Shown: positions 22,252 through 33,695 of the stretch, one piece after another
Position numbering within the stretch: position 1 is the first letter of the stretch
Layout of the letters: the number at the start of each line of letters is the position of its first letter
DNA from: Trissonchulus latispiculum
Taxonomy: Eukaryota > Nematoda > Enoplea > Enoplida > Ironidae
Length of the DNA: 64,000 nucleotides
Direction: 5' to 3'
Assembly (NCBI GenBank): GCA_030248195.1
Contig: JASAND010019857.1
Coordinates: forward strand, 1-64,000
The notes under the pieces: model-generated
What the model was told of the DNA's origin: nothing
The model's input: the letters and a program-made list of their open reading frames with translations, nothing else
Databases searched by the model: none
Made by a program: the position numbers and the translations under genes

Positions 22252-22920
22252 CTAATTTCCCGCACCGTTCCCAGCGCTAAAGAAACTGTTCCTACTACTC
22301 CGACGACCCCTATTACTTCCGCTCGTATTGCACTGGCTGCTTCTCTGACCTCTATGTGAAGCAGAACTGTCACCGCATTGAGACACAAAGTGGCCAGGTA
22401 AGCCACAATTATAACAGAGAGACCTGTCAAAATTTCGCTTAGTTGCCTGCGACGTGCTAGGCTCTCTCAAATAGGCTCTCTCCACCTGAGCATTCCCTTG
22501 GCTCACCACCAGCTGACCTAGCTGGCTCGCCAAATTTCCTACTGTTGCAGTCAACTGCTCCATTTTTTGGCCATGGCCCTGTATCTTGGCCAAGCCTTGG
22601 TTTGACTGGTCAGCAGTGGCTGGCATCTGATTGAACCGTCTTTCAAACTTTTCATCGCTTTCGCTTACACGAGGGGGAAACAATTTTAAAGAAAGTTCTT
22701 CCTTTCTTGCAATTTCCAAGGTCTTAAAGTGTATTTAAATTCTGCTTTAGAAGCCTTTCTAATATGAGGCAAAAATTGATTTTGTAAAAACAGAATCAAT
22801 TATTTTTCGCGTTTTTCAACAGCTAAACCGGTTCGTGCAACATCCAGCATTCTTTCTGATTTATCAAGAAAACAAGAAACATACTCATTGCTTTCCTGGT
22901 TGCACTCCCTTATTAATGCA
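22252..22920 (-). pseudogene. retroelement Gag with CCHC zinc knuckle
   Basis: The frame 22252-22719 has a single zinc knuckle CYNCGLPGHFVSQC followed by an Arg/Ser/Gly-rich tail, a standard nucleocapsid arrangement. Upstream coding continues in another frame to about 22920 with stops (NEYVSCFLDKSERM), so the gene is broken. It lies directly upstream of the protease in the normal gag-pro order. Confidence 0.75.
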
Positions 22921-23515
22921 CCACTTCCACTGCAGTCACCACTCTTGAATCTGTTATCCAATTGTCCCTTCCCTGTACATCGGACAGGGTTGTGCCACTC
23001 CAGTGGTACATCACAGAATTTAACAACAGCACTGCGGCTTTTCTGGATCCATCTGGTGCTGTCGCATTAGTGTGCAATATTCGTTGAAAATGATGATATT
23101 TCAGGAAATTATTTTATGAATGATAAAACTATTTGAAACTTAGCTACTTCGGTAGTTTATAAACATGGAGTCACTTGGTTGACAGTTAGAGTTAGGTAGT
23201 ATTGGTTCGGAGTCTGGAGGTAGTTGGTTGGGTTTGGGATTCGATTGGTAGTGACGGCAGCTGAGACTTTTGGTTGTGATTTGGTATAACTCGAATTGTC
23301 TGGTGAAATATTTGCTTGTGCTGTGTTCGTATATTTTATGGAAAATGTTACTTAGTAATTTCGTGTAAATTTAAGATTAAAGTATCGTGTTAATGCTGCT
23401 AATTTTAACTAGGTTTTATTAGATAGGCACGAGGAGGAGCGATAGGCATACACTACCGATTGTGAACCTGCATAAAAATTAGTCAAGTCTCTTTTATTAT
23501 TAGCATAAGCGACAA

Positions 23516-24260
23516 CTACATTTTAACATTAGCTATCGAACCATTCCCTCGTACAAAATTCTGCCATTTCAATTCGCCTGCTACTTCAGGGATGTTGGGT
23601 TCGACTTGAGCATATAGATCTCCCTGAAATCCGTATTTTCCAGATTGTAGGTATTCCAACTCCTTTATTTGCTTGATAAATCCACACGACCCTTTAACGA
23701 CATCGAAAAAGGCTTTCGCAAGAGAAGTGGAAATCCATTCGTCCCTCACATCCTTCAACAGTCCTCCGCGCGTTTTAGAAAGCTTGGCAACCAGCTATGT
23801 TTGCAGGAATGTTGAGAAGTATTCCTCATGATATGCCACCTTTAATTCATAGACCATTCGTTTCACCCCCTGACCTAAGTAACCGTCTAAAAAAATTGAT
23901 GTCGATCACACAACTGGATTTTCGAAGACTGTAATTTCCTTGATCGATGTCGAGATAGAGAAGTACGTGTTGAGATCCATTAAAATGAAATTGTTCGTTA
24001 TCGAAGCGGTTGTAAACATAGAACCGAGCAAATTCCGGCAATCCTTCCTGTATCGTTTCGAGCATTGGCTTGGTCGACTTCATGTAGAACTGTTGAGTCT
24101 TATGTTGGGCCGCTTTGTTGTTGAAGAAATCAGGATATTCATTTGTCAATTCTTTATTAGCGGTGAACAATTGGCCCAAATGGTCAATTTCGAGAATTGG
24201 AGTTTCCGTGGACTTGCATAAATTGTTAAATCCTTCGAAAGCGTCGCTGCGGCGTTTCAT
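23516..24260 (-). pseudogene. unrecognised protein relic inside the insertion
   Basis: Two consecutive frames (24260-23847 and 23758-23516) read as one protein of roughly 245 residues broken by a frame change near 23880 and a TAG near 23795. Composition is ordinary globular: mixed charge, no membrane segment. Visible strings include YVYNRFDNEQFHF and FFDVVKGSCGFIKQI. I do not recognise the family. Its place in the same CTCCA-flanked insertion suggests transposon cargo or an older gene piece. Confidence 0.45.
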
Positions 24261-24348
24261 CTTTTCTTGCGATTTCTTGTATAAGACATATGTTTAGTAA
24301 GTCACTTTTGGCAGGGAAAGTATTAGTACACTCCACATTCCATAATAA

Positions 24349-24747
24349 CAAGAGTACATAATACTGAGTATGCCACTAGGCATACTCTATGTTATCAGAG
24401 CAAAACCTATGCTCTGCACGCTAACGGCCCACCCCCCGCAAATCAGACCCTAGTGATCCCCCCCGCAAATCAGACCCTAGTGATTCCCCCGCAAATCAGT
24501 ACCTGGTCGAAACGGGGGTACGCTCACTCGCTCTATGTTTATGTGCTTAAGCTCGAAAACACAAGCAGTGTGTTAGCGAATTTTGTGCCTGCTTCGAGCT
24601 TTAGAACACACACATAGCGCACGAAATTCTTTGAAGTGATGGGTCTAATTTGCGGGGGGGGGTCAGCCGTTGGCGAGCAGAGCATAGTTTTTGCTCTGAT
24701 AACATAGAGTATGCCTAGTGGCATACTCTTAGTATTATGTACTCTTG
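24349..24747. mobile_element. CAAGAGTAC fold-back MITE, copy 1
   Basis: 399 bp with terminal repeats CAAGAGTACATAATA and a perfect 7-bp duplication ATAATAA (24342-24348 and 24748-24754). The empty site is visible in repeat 'd' copy 1 near 12006. The whole element folds back on itself: agtatgcc..ggcatact, atgctctgcacgctaacgg against its inverse, gcaaatcagaccc against gggtctaatttgc, and central gctcgaaaacacaagcag against ctgcttcgagcttta. CA..TG ends with a 7-8 bp duplication resemble P-type transposons; this is inference. No coding frame. Confidence 0.9.
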
Positions 24748-24910
24748 ATAATAATTAAAAAGGTCCCTAGCTATCTGATAGAGGCATCGAATGATGTAAA
24801 TGCTGTCTCACGGAAAAATTTACTTTATTCGGCAAAAAATCTGGAAAAATATCCTCATTCTAAAATACAGTAAAATATTTTTTGGAAAACCAAAAGCAGT
24901 TTCATTGTAT

Positions 24911-25290
24911 CAAGAGTACATAATACATAAGAGTATGACAGCAGGCATAGTCTATGTATTATCAGCTTGACACATCCTCTGCACGCTAACGGCTGACCCC
25001 CCCCCGCAAATTGGACCCCTGTGCCCCCCCGCAAATTGGTACCCAGTCGAAACGGGGGTGCGCTCACTCGCTGTATGCTTGTGTGTTAAAGCTGGAAAAC
25101 ACAAGCAGTACGTGCGCGAATTTTGTGTCTGCTTCGAGCTTTAGCACACAAGTATAGCGTGCGAATTCTTTTGAAGTGAAGGGTCCAATTTGCGGGGGGG
25201 GGGGTCATCCGTTAGCGTGCAGAGGATGTGTCACGCTTATAATACATAGAGTATGCCAGCTGTTATACTCTTATGTATTATGTACTCTTG
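24911..25290. mobile_element. CAAGAGTAC fold-back MITE, copy 2
   Basis: 380 bp with the same nested fold-back as copy 1, flanked by a perfect 7-bp duplication ATTGTAT (24904-24910 and 25291-25297). It lies 163 bp from copy 1. Confidence 0.9.
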
Positions 25291-25297
25291 ATTGTAT

Positions 25298-25426
25298 TCA
25301 CTAAAATGAGAAAATGTTAGGCTACATTTTAATATAAAAATGGCTTCTTGATTCTAAGTAATAAATAAGTAATAATGGTTCAAAATTGATGTCTCCAAAA
25401 GGAATCACCACCTGGAAAAGAGATAC

Positions 25427-25471
<45 letters not shown>

Positions 25472-25925
25472 TAATATACTATTTTTGTGGTAGTAATAAT
25501 AATGCTAAATCATTACACTAACTTTGTAGTTGTAATACTTTGTGCCTGCTGCCTTGGAGTAACCTTTAGTCTTCAAGAAAGTGTAGGAGAGCTCGACAAA
25601 ACTGATCTAAACTTGGCGTTATTTTGCGAAGGAATTCTATGTTGTGATTGCTTGAATTGAACAGACGCACATTGAACCAACTGAGTAGTTGTGTTTTCGA
25701 GCTTAATTCTTTTCACAGATTGCAAGCAACAGTGTGATCTATCATTTGCAACATGTCAAACTTGCTGAATTGGTCCAAACCGTACAATAGAATTTTGCTG
25801 AACGAAAAATGGTGGAGCGTTACACAACAGCGACTTTGGCCGTCACGTGGTGACGCATACACTTGAAAAGCTTTAATATGACCTTTAATATTTAATATGA
25901 ATCACGCATGGGCAATGCCTGCACA
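25298..25925. other. non-coding stretch with (ATT)n microsatellite
   Basis: A pure TAT/ATT trinucleotide run lies at about 25428-25470. The rest is AT-rich and no gene was recognised. Confidence 0.55.
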
Positions 25926-26700
25926 ACTCCTGCACATGTGCAGGCTAGGAAAAATTTACCCCCGCGCAGTGCGCAGCAAAAATTTTACCCCCGCGCAGTA
26001 AAACTTTTACCCCGCGCAGGAACGCGCGTCATGATTTTATCCCGTGCAGCAAATTTTTATAGCAGCGCAACAAAATTTTTACCCGCGCACAGCAAAGCGC
26101 ATTAGAAGTTTATTTATTTTTATTTAAGAAATTTCTAACTCGAGCAGCAGATTTTACCCACGCTCAGTAAAATTTCTACCCCCGCGCAACAACATTTTTA
26201 CCCGCGCGCGACAAAGCGCATCAGAAGTTTATCCCGCGCAACGAAATTTCTAGCTCGAGCAGCAAATTTTACCCACGCTCAGTAAAATTTCTACCCCCCC
26301 CCCGCAGAAAAATTTTATCCCGGGCTGCAAAATTTAACCCCCGCGCAACAAAGCGCATTAGAAGTTTATCCCGAGCAACGAAATTTCTAACTCGAGCAGC
26401 AAATTTTACCCACGCTCAGTAAAATTTCCTCCCCCGTGCATAAGAATTTTATCCCGTGCTGTAAAATTTGACCCCCGCGCAAGAAAGCGCATTAGAAGTT
26501 TATCTCGTGCAACGAAATTTCTAACTCGAGCAGCAAATTTTACCCAGGATCAGTACAATTTTTACCCCCGCGCAACAAAATTTTTATCCGCTCGCAGCAA
26601 AGCGCATAAAAATTTTATCCCGCGCTGCAAAATTTGACCCCCGCGCAACAAAGCGCATTAGAAGTAAAAAGCGCATAAAATTTTATCCTGTGCAACAAAA
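25926..26700. repeat. degenerate tandem repeat, CCCGCGCARCAAAATTTTTA type
   Basis: Short units alternate a GC part (cccgcgca, ctcgagca, cacgctca) with an AT part (aaaatttttac). A higher-order unit of about 120-135 bp is marked by aaagcgcattagaagtttat at about 26094, 26214, 26349, 26484 and 26652. Units are diverged, so this is an old satellite-like array. There is no conserved repeat plus unique spacer arrangement as in CRISPR. Confidence 0.8.
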
Positions 26701-27097
26701 TCATTTAAAAATTTCTTAGCCGGCTTCACCCTTGCCGTGGCGTGTTTCCATTACTTTTATTTAAAACGTTTCGCGCCTGCCACGCGTTGACCATTATATG
26801 CATTCTTTTAGAAAATTTCGCGCCATCGGCCCGTTTTTGTTTATTTTTTCTTATACATTTTCGGCGAGTTTTAAATTACATTTACTCCAAAATTTTTGGA
26901 CCTGTGGTGTGTTTCCTTTTTCGTTTCCTTTGAAACTTTTCGAGCCATCGGCGCATTTTGTTTTTTATACATTTCATTCAAAAAAATTTGCGCCTTTATT
27001 ATCCTGTAGCCTATCCTGTAGCTTAAAAGTTAAGTTGAGTTTTCAGTCGAATGCATAAAGATACGCAGTCAAAAAATACGCAATCGGCAACTGGCAT

Positions 27098-27418
27098 CAG
27101 GGTTGGGCGAAACGGAGACATTACCGAGACCGAGACTGGCCAAGTCTCGGCATTTGGGCGAGACCGAGACCAACAATTTCAGGCTTCTTACTTTCTTATA
27201 GTTTTTGAGGCTTAAGGCCAGTATAGCGGCTTTGACATATACAAACCGGTTTCCTCACCTCGTTAGTTAGTTTTCATAACATTGATTTAAATTTTTCATG
27301 AAAAATGATGGTTTCAAAAAATTTCCGGTCTCGGTCCAAAATGGAGACTTTTCGATGGGCGTGACCGACACCGAAACCCGCCAAGTCTCGTCTTGTCAGA
27401 CCGAAACTCCCAACCCTG
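27098..27418. mobile_element. hAT-like MITE, CAGGGTTGGG ends
   Basis: 321 bp starting CAGGGTTGGGCGAAAC and ending CTCCCAACCCTG. The flanking octamers ACTGGCAT (27090-27097) and ATTGGCAT (27419-27426) match at seven of eight positions. Subterminal regions repeat GAGACCGAGAC and its inverse. Non-coding. Confidence 0.85.
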
Positions 27419-27426
27419 ATTGGCAT

Positions 27427-28600
27427 TTCAATACTGCTCTCAATTAATTTCTTGAAACAATGTAACGTAGTTCGGGCTCTGGCTTTTTCTGAGGCTATAT
27501 CGCCCCTAGGTCCTAGAGGGGCTCATCCTGTAAGAGGCCGCCAACGTCGCGATTCGTTGGTATGAAAAATTAAGGATAAAAATAAAAGAAAGGGCGAAAA
27601 ACCAAATACTTTCCTACTTCTTTAAATTTCGTGCTATGTACTAAATTCCAAAGAATTTTCTAGTTTTTACCGGAATATTTATTTGTTGCGTTTATGAAGA
27701 GAAATCTTGAAATGAATCCGATTTTTCGGAGAAATTGCTAGTTTTGCTTTAAGGTGTGTAGAATTTAAAAAACTTTCTCGGTTCTTCAAAGTGAAAGGAA
27801 TTAAAGTTCCGTAGACAGTTTTTATTGCAAAAACAAAAAATTTCTTCTACTGGGGGCTCTGCCCCACAGATCCCCCGTTGCAAACCTTTTGCTACCACCC
27901 GCATTATAATTTTTTTACGACCCTTTTACGACATCCCCTCTTAATTGTTCCATTATTCTACATTGGTCGTTCCATCTGCAGTTGCTTGATTATATATTTT
28001 ACTTACATGCTCTTGATTATATGTTCTAGAAACGGAGTTTGGTCAAGTCAACGCTCGAGCAAAATTCTCCTAAAGCTATATCGCACATTGAATTCATGCT
28101 GCCGCCGCTTCCTTCATAATTTATTTTTCTAGATAGATATTGAATTTGCGCAAAAATTGATTATTTTGTTTTTGCTGTTTTTTTACTACATTCTTTTCCT
28201 AATGTTTCCAAGCTGGATCTGTTGATACTGATTTCTGCCAAACCATAATGTTGCACTAGCAGTTTGGTTAAAATCCCAATTGTATGCCGGAGCCAAACAT
28301 TTTAGTGTTTTCACTAAGGATTTTTCCATCGCCTTGAGGGTTGTATCCTACGGAAATCAGAAGGTTATATCAACGGCATTTTATAGTGTAAAAATTACTT
28401 GTCATAGCTTCGACTTTTGAAAACTAATTATAACTTGGTTAATAATGCTAATTAAATCTTAGAAACGGAGTGAATTATAACTGCATTCATAAAATTTCCT
28501 TGCTATACAAGTAAAACCAGAGAATAAAAATTTTAGCATTTTTTGCGATATGCATCAAAATCTTAAAGGATTGCGTAAAAGTTAGCGTATCATTCCGACA
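27427..28600. other. non-coding stretch
   Basis: AT-rich sequence with a G/C hairpin at about 27850-27870 (ctgggggctctgccccacag). No gene was recognised. Confidence 0.4.
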
Positions 28601-29018
28601 AAGGGGCTTGCGGGAAAGATGCGTGAGTAAAACAGAGCTTTGTAAAAACTACAGTCGACACGTATCGTGAAAATTTAAAAATTTGACCCCCCGCGCAGTG
28701 AGCTCGAAGGCTGTGCAAGCTAGAGCCAAGTTCATTGCCCATGTATGATATGAATATGGGGTTACACAGCAACGGATTGCACCATCCCTAGGTGAGACGT
28801 AGACGTGGAAAGCTTTCAAGTCACATTCTTTCGTGACTAGCAAATTGAAGCTGTGGCTGTAGGCTGAGCTGGTGAAAGGGAGCAATCCAGAATAGCGGCC
28901 CTGAAATTAAAACACCCAATAGCTTTTTCAAAACGACAAAAGGCAATGAAAGTTATAAACTCAAATTATGTGTATGACGTCAATGTAAGTCAAGAACTAA
29001 GTACGAAGACAGGCTTAG

Positions 29019-29383
29019 TACAGATGAGCACGGGACGGATTTTTTCGGCCCGGCCCGCTCTCTGATCTTGCTCAGCTCGGCGCGACTTGGCCCGATGACA
29101 AAAGTTTCGGCCCTGCCCGGCCCGCCAAAAGAAAAATTATAAAATTTTACTAACAATATTATTTCAAAAGCTTCAATGCAAGATGGAGAGGCTAAATTAT
29201 GCTGAAAAATGTTAAATTTTGCAAATAACTAGAATCAGTAAATGTGTAGCTATATAATTTTAGTGATTTTACAACATTTTCTAGGCAGACCCGCTCCGGC
29301 CCGCAGTAAAAAAATTTCTCGGTCCTGAACGGCCCGTCCTGCTAACCAATGGAAGTCGGCTCGGCCCGAAATGATCATCTCTA
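29019..29383. mobile_element. hAT-like MITE in intron 2 of copy A
   Basis: 365 bp from TACAGATGAGCACGGG to CATCTCTA, flanked by a perfect 8-bp duplication AGGCTTAG (29011-29018 and 29384-29391). Ends are rich in CGGCCCGGCCCG. A truncated copy sits at the same intron position in gene copy C (about 45253-45515), but copy B has an empty site. Confidence 0.88.
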
Positions 29384-30042
29384 AGGCTTAGGATCAACAC
29401 TTGCACTTGGGCCTACGCAAGTATGAGCTCCTCTTTACATAAGGGGCCCGAAAGACGAGTAGGCTCGTCGCCCTTAGGTCGGACCAATGTACCCAGCCGG
29501 GTCGGGTCGATCTGCGGAACTCCACTATTTAATGATTACGAATTTCTGACGTACTGAAATGTTTTTATGTTTATTATATATTTCTCCAGAATCCTGGTTC
29601 AGAATTCCTGTAGATTTAGTTTTCAAAAACGGCTAACTTGACTTGTTTGCAAGCACATGGTTATTGTGGAAAGTGCCAGGTGACCTTGTCCTCTGACGGA
29701 CTTTGCTTCATTGGATAACCTTCATAATTAAGAAGTAATTTTTCGTAAAGTCAGTTTTTGCATTGCCTCCAAAGCCAAACGGCAAAACTAAATCAATCAT
29801 CAAAATTCAACTAATTTGAGGACTCGTCAAAACTCAAAATTACAAGTTTGGACACCTTCAGCAAACACCAAAGTTCCGAAAATGTCGAAATCAAATCACT
29901 CTACCGAGCGTGATTTCCAAAGTCTGCTTGTGATCGATGCAATGCAATGGTGTAAAAAATAAATAACAGTCGTGATAACTTTGCATACCTCGATCTTTAA
30001 GGGTAACCCAGAAAACACTTCGTCTGGACCTAGGGCTTCTAA

Positions 30043-30603
30043 GGCCCTATTTCTTTAAAGATTAAACAGATTAGATTAAAATTAATCCGCATTAGAAAAT
30101 AGCACCGCGGATTAAACGGATTAAAATTTAATCCAGCGAGTTAAACGAGTTAAACGGATTAAATTTAATCCTATTTCTTTAATGCACCTAGGGTTAAAAT
30201 TTTAATCTAATCCTGTTTCTTAATTCACACTTCGGATTAAAAAATCAACGAGTTAATTTTAATCCGCCCTGCTTAATCGCTATTTCTTTAAAGATTAATT
30301 TTAATCCGTTTAATCTGTCGCCTGCATTTTCAACTAGTTTTTAATCCCCGTGCAGCTACGCGGATTGAACGGATTAAAAGTTGGCGCATTAAAATTTTTT
30401 ATCGCTGTTTCTTTAATGGCGGATTAAACGGATTAAAATCAACTCGTTTAATCCGCGGATTAAAAATGGAAGGATTAAACGAATTAATTTTAATCCGTTT
30501 AATCCGTTTAATCCAGCATTAAAGAAATAGCAATTAAAATTTTAATCCGGCTGATTTTTAATCCGTTTAGTCCGACTATTTTAATCTTTAAAGAAATAGA
30601 CCC
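30043..30603. mobile_element. PIF/Harbinger-like MITE inside exon 2 of copy A
   Basis: 561 bp with ends GGCCCTATTTCTTTAAAG and (inverse) GGGTCTATTTCTTTAAAG, flanked by the trinucleotide TAA on both sides (30040-30042 and 30604-30606). Copy C gives the empty site ttctaagtcct. GG-start termini with a TAA/TTA duplication are typical of PIF/Harbinger. The interior is an unusual array of GGATTAAA/TTTAATCC units in both orientations. It lies between the GQD-L and E-ALG codons of the exon. Confidence 0.88.
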
Positions 30604-30909
30604 TAAGTCCTGCCCATCTCCTTCATCTCCGATGTGTCCTGACATAAGAGCTATATCAGCTCTTATATTCCATATATAAAGTTCCTTTATGTGGAAGGCC
30701 AGCCGTCTTCCAATCGTCTGGCTTACAGTGCCCTCTCCGTGAGCCTTGATTATGTATCTTTTAAAATTGGATATTAGCCTATCCTCGGATTGGACTTGCG
30801 GATTGGCATATCGTATGAGATCTACTAAGAGACGGAATGTGCCATTATCGGCGCCTAGGATGGCTGCTGAATCGATTTTGTCTCCAACTAAAACCAGAAA
30901 CAGAAAGCA

Positions 30910-30997
30910 CTGAAAACACAGAAAATGTAAATATTGTACATGTATTGTACATGTATTGTACATGTATTGTAAGTATTGTACTGCGTTTGCTACCGAC
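30910..30997 (-). repeat. TACATGTACAAT minisatellite in intron 1 of copy A
   Basis: About four tandem units of tattgtacatg (30938-30970) account for most of the extra length of this 88-nt intron over the 48-nt intron in copy C. Confidence 0.65.
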
Positions 30998-31179
30998 CCC
31001 TGCTCTGATGTGTCTGTTGATTATATAGTTAAAGTAGTATCTTAGTATTACATCTCTCAAAAGAAGTAACAATTGTTGCATTCGATTTGAGAGCAGTCTT
31101 TGGAAAGGAAAATTTGTACCAGTGAACGAACAGCAACTGCATTTCATCCTACGATATATACGGCATACTATATACGATG

Positions 31180-32440
31180 TCATGAAAGCTTGCTCCTGAT
31201 AGCATCTATTATAGATGGTATATTATTGCGGAATGGTTGGGCATGCAGTGTAGCCCAGTTCTATACATATCAAGTTCTGTTGTACCGCTTTGCCTAGCAT
31301 TTCTTTCCTAATAGTTCCGGTGATTTGACCTCCGAGGACATTTCTAAAATTTTCAATTACAAATGCCAATAATTCTTTGTTTCTGAGTTGTTGGCACTCG
31401 ATGGTGTTGAAGGACACAAATCCGGTGACGGTGCTGCAGTTCATTTCGCACAAATTGTACGCCACGGTATGATCAATCAATTGTGCCATTCTAGCATCGA
31501 ATAAGTAGATGTCAAATTTGGTCTAATTTTCAAGACCGTACAGCAAAACTTTCTTGGAATGAAAAATGTTCATAGGGGTTACACAGCAACGAATTGCACC
31601 ATCACGTGGTGAGGCGTAGACATGGAAAGCTTTCAAGTCTCCTTCTTTCGTTACTAACAAATTGAAACTGTGGCTGTGAGCAGAACTGCTGGTGAAGGAG
31701 AGCATTCCTGAATACCGTCCCTGAAATTAAAACACCCTATAGCTCTTTCAAAAAGACAAAAACAATGTAAGTTACATACTCAAATTATGTGTTTGAAGTC
31801 AATGCAAGAACTAAGTACGAAGACAGGCAACGAATACAAACTTCGGATCAACACTTACACTTGGGCCTGCGCAGGTATGAGCTCCTCTTTACATAAGGGG
31901 CCCGAGGGACGAGTAGGCCTGCCACCCTTAGGTCGGGCCTAGGTACCCAGCCGGGCCGGGTCGCCGGGCCGGTCTGCAGAACCACCGTTTAATGATTACC
32001 AATTTCTATCTTGCTGAAAACTTCTATTTATAAATAATGGTGCAAGAAATAAATGACGGTCGTGGTAACTTTGCACACCTCTACTTTCAGCGGCAGGTCC
32101 GAAAATATTTCGTCGACAACTAGTGCCTCCACCCTCTTCTCAACTGAGCTTTATCCTCTTCTCCAATGCCGCTGGAAATCTGCCTAATGTCGGCTTTTGA
32201 AACAATCTGTAGGTTTCCTTTGAATGGAACTCAGTCGTCGGTCATTGCAATGGCTGACTGCTCCTTCTCCGTGTCATTCCACAGCATAGCACTTGAAGTG
32301 TTCTATCAACCTGTGATCAGACTGGACATGGGTATATGCGTACTTTATCAGGTCCCATTGTCATCGCAAAGAATTACTGTGGAATCTATGCTGTTGCCAG
32401 TTAAAAACAAATTGAAAACACTAAAACAAAACTGAAAATG
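31180..32440 (-). pseudogene. orphan three-exon gene, copy B (decayed, tandem to A)
   Basis: Exon 2 relic about 32440-32079 (strongly diverged; IDSTVILCDDNGT-like start and EALVVDEIFSDLPLKVE end before a GTGTGC donor). Exon 3 runs 31720-31180 (GRYSGMLSFTSSS, then AQLIDHTVAYNLCE, GGQITGTIRKEML). Exon 3 has an in-frame TAG near 31526 and loses frame near 31270 by a small deletion. The nominal stop (31180-31182) lies only 32 nt before the start codon of copy A on the same strand. It lacks the hAT insertion shared by A and C. No recognisable exon 1. Function unknown. Confidence 0.65.
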
Positions 32441-33695
32441 CTTTAGTCTCTGGCTTTTCTAACGGTGTTCAGCCTGAGATCTAAAGTTTTCCAGTCCTGG
32501 ACAATAAGCTGTTGCAGCTGGTCATTGTTCCTGACAAACTATTTTTAGCGTTGCTGCACTTTAAGCGTTCGCAGCCAAAAACACAATAAGAAAACAAACA
32601 TTCGCCACCAAAATCAAAGGATTAAAATAACTCTTAAAGCCTTAGTCTAAAGCTAACAGCACAACACGTCCTTAGAATGACAGTTTAGAACAATAGTAGG
32701 AAGACTGATTTAATGTAAAAACTGGACTAAACCAGATTTATTGCTATTTAGCCAACGTACTTGATTAAATCTAACATGGTTATAACTTCTTTAGTTTACA
32801 GAGACTATGTGGAATTATCTCAGTCATCTGATGTTTCTAATTAAATATTATCTAGAAGATGACGTTAACTTCATGAACGTTCAAATTAAAATTGTACTGT
32901 TGTGTGCAAGGCGGAGCTAAATGTCAACAATTTCGCTTTCTACAGTCGAATGATAGGTCACATTTGCAGGGGGTAACTCCCTAGAAAAAGTCAACGTATG
33001 CAAGACAAATGAGTTAATTATTCAGTTTTATTTAGTATTTATATATTCAGTATTTATTTAGCACTTATTTATCTATTAGTAAGACAAAACAGTTAATCGT
33101 GTGAACAATGAGACGGACAATACGTACTTGGTACTTGGTACTTAATCCGTGAGACGTGAGACTAGTCGTCACCGACAGCCGTAGGATGCCCGCGATCGTA
33201 TTGTAATCGCTGCAACCCTAATGACTAAGCTGGTACAAACAGACTACACGTTTTTTTCACAGAATGTTATGGCATTGGATCATATCAAAGGTACCTAAAT
33301 ACATAAGAGTACCCATTACGCTAGTGCCTACGTTCGCTTTTTCCACCGCCCCCGCAAATGTGACTTATCATGGGTCAGTTTAAAATGATGGGTCTTTCAC
33401 GGGGGAGGGGCCGAACGGTAGGTCACATTTACGGTGGATTCCTCCCTAGAGAAAGTCTACAGTTAAAGACAAAACAGTTAATTATTCAGTTTTATTTAGT
33501 ATTTATTTAGCATTTATTTAATAATTATTTACCTACTTAGTAAGTAAGACAAAGCAGTTTATCTTGAACAATGAGATGGGTAAAGCGTACATCGTATTGT
33601 CATTGCTGTAATGGTTGAGTTGATATTTTATTGAACAAGCGGCTCATATTTGGTCTGGCAGTCCCCAACATTGCATATTGTAAATGGAATATTTA
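32441..33695. other. AT-rich stretch with a short direct repeat
   Basis: Sequence at about 32950-33100 (taggtcacattt..ctccctagaaaaagtc..gttaattattcagttttatttag) recurs at about 33420-33565. A worn piece resembling CAAGAGTAC MITE DNA lies around 33300 (taaatacataagagtac). No gene was recognised. Confidence 0.5.

Larger units (their letters stand above)
21452..24330 (-). mobile_element. 2.9-kb retroelement-like insertion with gag/protease relics
   Basis: The insertion splits repeat 'd' copy 2 and is flanked by CTCCA at 21447-21451 and 24331-24335. Read on the - strand it begins TGTACTAATAC and ends CGGCTGCA (TG..CA). Near its 3' end a polypurine tract (GGGGGGAGGAAAG, 21683-21695) precedes a likely LTR of about 230 bp (21452-21682, starting TGTAACAACG). 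No matching 5' LTR was found at the other end, so the insertion may be composite or rearranged. It holds gag and protease relics (21746-23000) and an unrelated unknown frame (23516-24260). Confidence 0.65.
28745..31147 (-). pseudogene. orphan three-exon gene, copy A (interrupted)
   Basis: Exons inferred by comparison with copy C: exon 1 31147-30998 (50 codons), exon 2 30909-29989 split by a 561-bp PIF/Harbinger-like insertion, and exon 3 from 28900, losing similarity after about 50 codons near 28745. Junctions are GT-AG and phase 0. Exon 2 keeps strings such as GTFRLLVDLIRY, EDRLISNFKRY and ADIALMSGHIGDEGDGQD. Changes against copy C are mostly conservative (Asp/Glu, Ile/Val/Leu, Ser/Thr), as expected of a once-selected protein. 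Intron 1 is 88 nt, lengthened by a TACATGTACAAT minisatellite; intron 2 carries a hAT MITE. I do not recognise the protein family; no signal peptide is evident, and a hydrophobic stretch (FLFLVLV) opens exon 2. It is broken by the insertion and the lost C terminus. Confidence 0.7.

Noticed and set aside
25926..26700. CRISPR-like look of regularly spaced GC blocks
   Set aside because: The blocks are too short and variable, there are no unique spacers, and the window is clearly eukaryotic.
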